Shown here piece by piece: positions 60,434-64,000 of a DNA stretch of 64,000 nucleotides; position 1 is the stretch's first letter; each line of letters begins with the position of its first letter. Position numbers and translations under genes: made by a program. This DNA comes from Burkholderiales bacterium (lineage in GTDB: Bacteria; Pseudomonadota; Gammaproteobacteria; Burkholderiales; SG8-41): positions 1 to 64,000 of the forward strand of contig JALHRQ010000014.1 in assembly GCA_022841375.1 (NCBI GenBank). The letters are read 5' to 3'. The notes under the pieces were generated by a model. It searched no databases and was not told the origin of the DNA. It saw nothing but the letters and a program-made list of their open reading frames with translations.

Positions 60434-61969
60434 TTATTCCGGCCGCATATGCGGAAACAGAATGACGTCGCGGATCGAAGGGCTGTCGGTCAGCAGCATC
60501 ACCAGACGGTCGATGCCGATACCGGCACCGCCGGTCGGGGGCAGTCCGTATTCCAGTGCGCGGATATAGTCGGCGTCATAGTGCATCGCTTCGTAGTCAC
60601 CGGCCTCCTTCTGTTTGACCTGCTCTAGGAAGCGGGCGGCCTGGTCTTCGGGGTCGTTCAACTCCGAGAAGCCGTTGGCGATTTCGCGACCGGCGATAAA
60701 CAGTTCGAAACGTTCGGTGATGTCCGGGTTGGCGTCGCTGCGGCGCGCCAGCGGCGAAACTTCAGCCGGATAGTCGATGATGTAGGTCGGGTCGAACAGC
60801 TGCGATTCCGCGGTGGCTTCGAACAGCGTCAGTTGCAGACCGCCGAGGCCATCGTGTTCGCGGAACGCCACCTTCATCGCATTGAGCCGGTGGATGATGC
60901 GGTTGCGGTCGCTGAGTTCTTCGTCGGTGATGTCCGGGCGGTATTTGCGGATGGCGCCGGTAATAGTCAAGCGCTCAAAAGGTTTGGCGAAATCGATGGT
61001 TTTGCCCTGGTAAGTGACCAGCGCGTTGCCGGTGATTTGTTCCGCAGCGCGACGCAGCATGCCTTCGATGAAGGTCATCAACTGCTCATAGCGCCAGTAG
61101 GCGGCATAAAACTCGAGCATCGTGAATTCCGGATTGTGCCGGGTCGACATGCCTTCATTGCGGAAGTTGCGGTTGACTTCGAACACCTTCTCCAGCCCGC
61201 CGACGACCAGGCGCTTAAGGTACAGCTCCGGCGCGATACGCAGGAATAACTGCATGTCGAGCGCGTTGTGGTGGGTGGTGAACGGACGCGCCGCGGCGCC
61301 GCCGGGGATGGGGTGCATCATCGGCGTTTCAACTTCGAGGAAGCCATCGTCGATGAGCGTGCTGCGCACCGACTGGATGATCTGGGAGCGGCGCGCAAAC
61401 ACCGCGCGGGTGTCTTCGTTGACGATCAGGTCGACGTAGCGCTGGCGGTATTTCATTTCCTGGTCAGTGAGGCCGTGAAATTTTTCCGGCAGCGGGCGCA
61501 GTGACTTGGTGAGCAGGCGCAGCGTTTTGGCGCGCACGGTCAGCTCGCCTTTTTTGGTCTTGAACAGCGCGCCCTCGACACTGATGATGTCGCCGCTGTC
61601 GTAATGTTTGAAGGCTTCCATGACGTCGGCGCCGGTATCGTCAACCGACACATAGACCTGGATGCGGCCGCTCATGTCCTGAATGGTGGCAAAGCTGGCC
61701 TTGCCCATTACGCGTTTGAGCATGATGCGGCCGGCGACGGCAACGTTCACTGCAGCGGCAGCGAGCGCTTCGGCCTCGGTCGCGCCGTATTGGTCCTGCA
61801 GCGGTTGCGCCAGATCGCGGCGCACGAAGTCGTTGGGGAAGGCGATGCCGGCAGCGCGGATGGCGTCGAGTTTCCTGCGGCGCTCGGCGACAAGTTTTTC
61901 GTCAGTCTGCTCGGCTTCCGCCAGGTCAGGATTCTGGTGGTCGAGGCCGCTGCTGTTTTTGTCGGTCAT
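60434..61969 (-). CDS. lysS: Lysyl-tRNA synthetase, class II
   Basis: The 511-residue enzyme has an OB-fold anticodon-binding domain ([39 protein letters not shown]). Class II motif 1 ([26 protein letters not shown]), motif 2 ([20 protein letters not shown]) and motif 3 ([20 protein letters not shown]) are all present. It lies two bases after prfB in the same direction, a common bacterial pairing. Confidence 0.97.
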   Translation of the reverse strand: MTDKNSSGLDHQNPDLAEAEQTDEKLVAERRRKLDAIRAAGIAFPNDFVRRDLAQPLQDQYGATEAEALAAAAVNVAVAGRIMLKRVMGKASFATIQDMSGRIQVYVSVDDTGADVMEAFKHYDSGDIISVEGALFKTKKGELTVRAKTLRLLTKSLRPLPEKFHGLTDQEMKYRQRYVDLIVNEDTRAVFARRSQIIQSVRSTLIDDGFLEVETPMMHPIPGGAAARPFTTHHNALDMQLFLRIAPELYLKRLVVGGLEKVFEVNRNFRNEGMSTRHNPEFTMLEFYAAYWRYEQLMTFIEGMLRRAAEQITGNALVTYQGKTIDFAKPFERLTITGAIRKYRPDITDEELSDRNRIIHRLNAMKVAFREHDGLGGLQLTLFEATAESQLFDPTYIIDYPAEVSPLARRSDANPDITERFELFIAGREIANGFSELNDPEDQAARFLEQVKQKEAGDYEAMHYDADYIRALEYGLPPTGGAGIGIDRLVMLLTDSPSIRDVILFPHMRPE

Positions 61970-61971
61970 GA

Positions 61972-63076
61972 TTAAAGTCCTGATTTGAGACTGGCGGTGA
62001 TGAACACATCGAGGTCCCCGTCGAGCACGCCCTGGGTGTTGCCGATTTCGACATTGGTGCGCAGATCCTTGATGCGCGACTGGTCGAGCACGTAGGAGCG
62101 GATCTGGTGGCCCCAGCCGATGTCGGTCTTGGCGTCTTCCATGGCCTGTTTCTGCTCGTTGCGTTTGCGCAGTTCCAGTTCATAGAGCTTGGATTTAAGC
62201 ATGGCGTTGGCTTCAGCGCGGTTGCGGTGCTGCGAGCGGTCGCTCTGGCACTGCACGACGATGCCGGTGGGGATGTGCGTGATGCGCACCGCGGAATCGG
62301 TCTTGTTGATGTGCTGGCCGCCGGCGCCGGAGGCGCGGTAGGTGTCAACGCGCAGATCGGCCGGGTTGATGTCGATTTCGATCGAGTCATCGACTTCCGG
62401 ATAGACGAACACACTGGCAAACGAAGTGTGACGGCGGTTGTTCGAATCAAACGGCGACTTCCGTACCAGCCGGTGGACGCCGGATTCGGTGCGCAGATGG
62501 CCGAAGGCATAATCGCCGCTGATTTTCAGCGACGCGCTTTTAATGCCGGCGACGTCGCCTGCGGATTCTTCAAGCACTTCGACCTTGAACTTCTTTTTCT
62601 CGCAATAACGCAGGTACATGCGTTCAAGAATGGAAGCCCAATCCTGGGCCTCGGTGCCGCCGGAGCCGGACTGGATGTCGAGGAAACAGTTGTTCGGGTC
62701 CATCTGTTGCGAGAACATGCGGCGAAATTCCATGTCCTCGACAATGCTGCCGAGCTTGGTGGCATCTTCTTCAACAGCGAGGAGGGTGCTGTCGTCGTTT
62801 TCACCGCGTGCCATGTCAAACAGCTCACGCGTGTCGGTCAGGTCGCGATCCAGATCACGCAGCGTGACGACGATACCTTCAAGGGTCTTGCGCTCGCGGC
62901 CGACTTCCTGGGCGCGCGGCGCGTCATTCCACAGCGCGGGGTCTTCGCTCAGCTTGACGAGTTCTTCGAGACGACGGGTTTTAGTATCGTAGTCAAAGAT
63001 ACCTCCGTAGCGCCTCCGTGCGCTCCTGTAGATCCTGCAGGCGATTGGCGATGGCGTTGAGGCGTTCAGCTTCCAT
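61972..63076 (-). CDS. prfB: Peptide chain release factor 2 with programmed +1 frameshift
   Basis: RF2 ends translation at UGA and UAA. Translation starts at ATG 63076 and runs 27 codons ([14 protein letters not shown] to ALRRYL) to an in-frame UGA at 62993-62995. A +1 shift at CUU then continues with [12 protein letters not shown] to the end, giving 367 residues. The SPF-type recognition loop ([15 protein letters not shown]) and the GGQ motif ([14 protein letters not shown]) are present. An ATG-less extension in the shifted frame up to 63159 is not the true start. Confidence 0.96.
62992..63007 (-). promoter_or_regulatory. RF2 programmed frameshift site
   Basis: On the minus strand the site reads CGGAGG-TAT-CTT-TGA-C: an internal Shine-Dalgarno-like sequence three bases before the slippery CUU-UGA. 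Low RF2 slows reading of the UGA and favours the shift, which makes the factor control its own level. Confidence 0.93.
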
Positions 63077-63127
63077 GGGGATTCCGGGAAAAGGGCTGAT
63101 TTTACCGCAGGCCCAATGCCCGTGCGC

Positions 63128-64000
63128 TCAGTTATCTGCTTCCCTGTTGCCCTGAGCAAGCTGATCGTCCCCCTGGCTCGATACCAATGAAGGACGACCG
63201 ACTATCAACGGGTCTATGGAGCCGATACGGGCCTGGTCACGTTTGGTATAGGGCAAGCGGTTGAGCAGGTAACGCATCGCGTTCAGTCGCGCCCGTTTCT
63301 TGCAATCCGACTTGATCACCGTCCACGGCGAGTCGGATGTATCGCAATGCACGAACATGGCTTCTTTTGCCGTGGTGTAAGCATCCCATTTGTCGAGCGA
63401 AGCGACGTCCACGGGGCTCAGTTTCCAGTGCTTCAAGGGGTGGCCTCGCCGTTCGCGGAAACGTCGGCGCTGCTCGGCCCGACTTACCGAGAACCAGAAT
63501 TTGAAGAGGTGAACCCCTGAGCGCACCAGCTGACGCTCGAATTCCGGGCACTGGCGCAGGAACTCGTCGTATTCCTTGTGGTTGCAGAATCCCATTACCC
63601 GTTCCACTCCGGAGCGGTTATACCAACTGCGGTCGAATAGCACGATTTCACCACTGGTCGGAAGGTGCTGGATATAACGCTGGAAGTACCATTGCCCGCG
63701 TTCGGTTTCGCTGGGTTTTTCCAAAGCCACCACGCGAGCGCCGCGAGGATTGAGGTGTTCCATGAAGCGTTTGATGGTGCCGCCCTTGCCGGCGGCGTCG
63801 CGGCCTTCAAACAGAATCACGACGCGCTGACCGGTTTCCTTTACCCAAGCCTGCAGCTTCAGCAGTTCGACCTGCAGACTGAATTTCTGTTTCTCGTAAT
63901 TTTTTCGCGACATCAGGTTTTTGTACGGATACGCACCCTCGCGCCAGCCGGCTGAGAGCTCGAGGTCAGGGTCGGTGCCCGGCGGGGAAGCATCCGGTTT
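63128..64000 (-). CDS. ppk2: Polyphosphate kinase 2 family protein, 5' end outside the window
   Basis: The kinase transfers phosphate between polyphosphate and nucleotides. Walker [10 protein letters not shown], the lid region and Walker [14 protein letters not shown], followed by [18 protein letters not shown] and [11 protein letters not shown], are as in PPK2. The frame stays open past ATG 63913 to the window edge ([23 protein letters not shown]), and PPK2 proteins have this YPYKNLM block. The real start is therefore beyond 64000. Confidence 0.93.
   Translation of the reverse strand, partial: KPDASPPGTDPDLELSAGWREGAYPYKNLMSRKNYEKQKFSLQVELLKLQAWVKETGQRVVILFEGRDAAGKGGTIKRFMEHLNPRGARVVALEKPSETERGQWYFQRYIQHLPTSGEIVLFDRSWYNRSGVERVMGFCNHKEYDEFLRQCPEFERQLVRSGVHLFKFWFSVSRAEQRRRFRERRGHPLKHWKLSPVDVASLDKWDAYTTAKEAMFVHCDTSDSPWTVIKSDCKKRARLNAMRYLLNRLPYTKRDQARIGSIDPLIVGRPSLVSSQGDDQLAQGNREADN

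Noticed and set aside
62992..62998. In-frame UGA in prfB as selenocysteine
   Set aside because: The context CUU-UGA-C after an internal Shine-Dalgarno is the well-known RF2 +1 frameshift site, and the downstream frame is shifted.

Overview
The window reads as chromosomal DNA of a betaproteobacterium, probably of the order Burkholderiales or a relative. The evidence is gene content: three Bug/TctC-type periplasmic binding proteins (one of them broken), a polyhydroxybutyrate (PHB) cluster in betaproteobacterial order (bamD, rluD, pgeF, phaC, phbB, phaP, phaR), an lysS-prfB pair with the RF2 programmed frameshift, and generally GC-rich coding sequence. The genus cannot be fixed from what is visible.

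Layout. 1-17 kb is an accessory zone: a tRNA-Ser 3' fragment, a Bug protein, a CocE-type hydrolase whose end is replaced by an IS6-family element, a large amidase, a five-haem cytochrome c fusion, and a two-partner secretion locus (TpsB, TpsA, YkuD protein). That locus lies between IS3 remnants and a 211-bp direct repeat. 17-25 kb is a small-acid catabolic region: an SDR, a D-tartrate dehydratase-like enolase-superfamily enzyme, an HpaI-type aldolase and a Bug protein. It also holds two genes of the UGSC family, each read through an in-frame UGA followed by a bacterial SECIS-like hairpin. In one gene the UGSC domain is fused to a second domain; in the other, the homologous second domain is a separate gene overlapping by ATGA. 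25-36.5 kb carries MltB, a Fur-associated ferric-iron ABC transporter, an NlpC/P60 hydrolase, a secretin-domain protein, conserved membrane proteins, an amidohydrolase, an orphan HigA and a TPP enzyme.

36.6-41.7 kb is a chromosomal integron. Its intI gene is rightward, SOS-controlled (perfect LexA box on the -10) and broken by an amber codon. An attI-like region follows on the left, then six leftward cassettes separated by attC-like palindromes. The cassettes hold AbiV (phage defence family), BrnTA and HicAB (toxin-antitoxin) and three membrane proteins without a recognisable family.

41.7-64 kb is mostly core genome: a YoaA/DinG helicase, a TAXI binding protein, YkvA, RimO, the PHB genes, a ZIP transporter, PgeF, RluD, BamD, a copper operon (copA-copZ-csoR with its operator), acetoacetyl-CoA synthetase, LysS, RF2 and a PPK2 kinase that runs off the right edge. 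A GIY-YIG nuclease gene here is bracketed by inverted copies of a 28-bp repeat.

The strongest leads are the two UGSC selenoprotein genes with their split/fused partner domain, and the SOS-regulated integron with its defence and toxin-antitoxin cassettes. Functions are inferred from sequence reading alone; no database or structure program was run.
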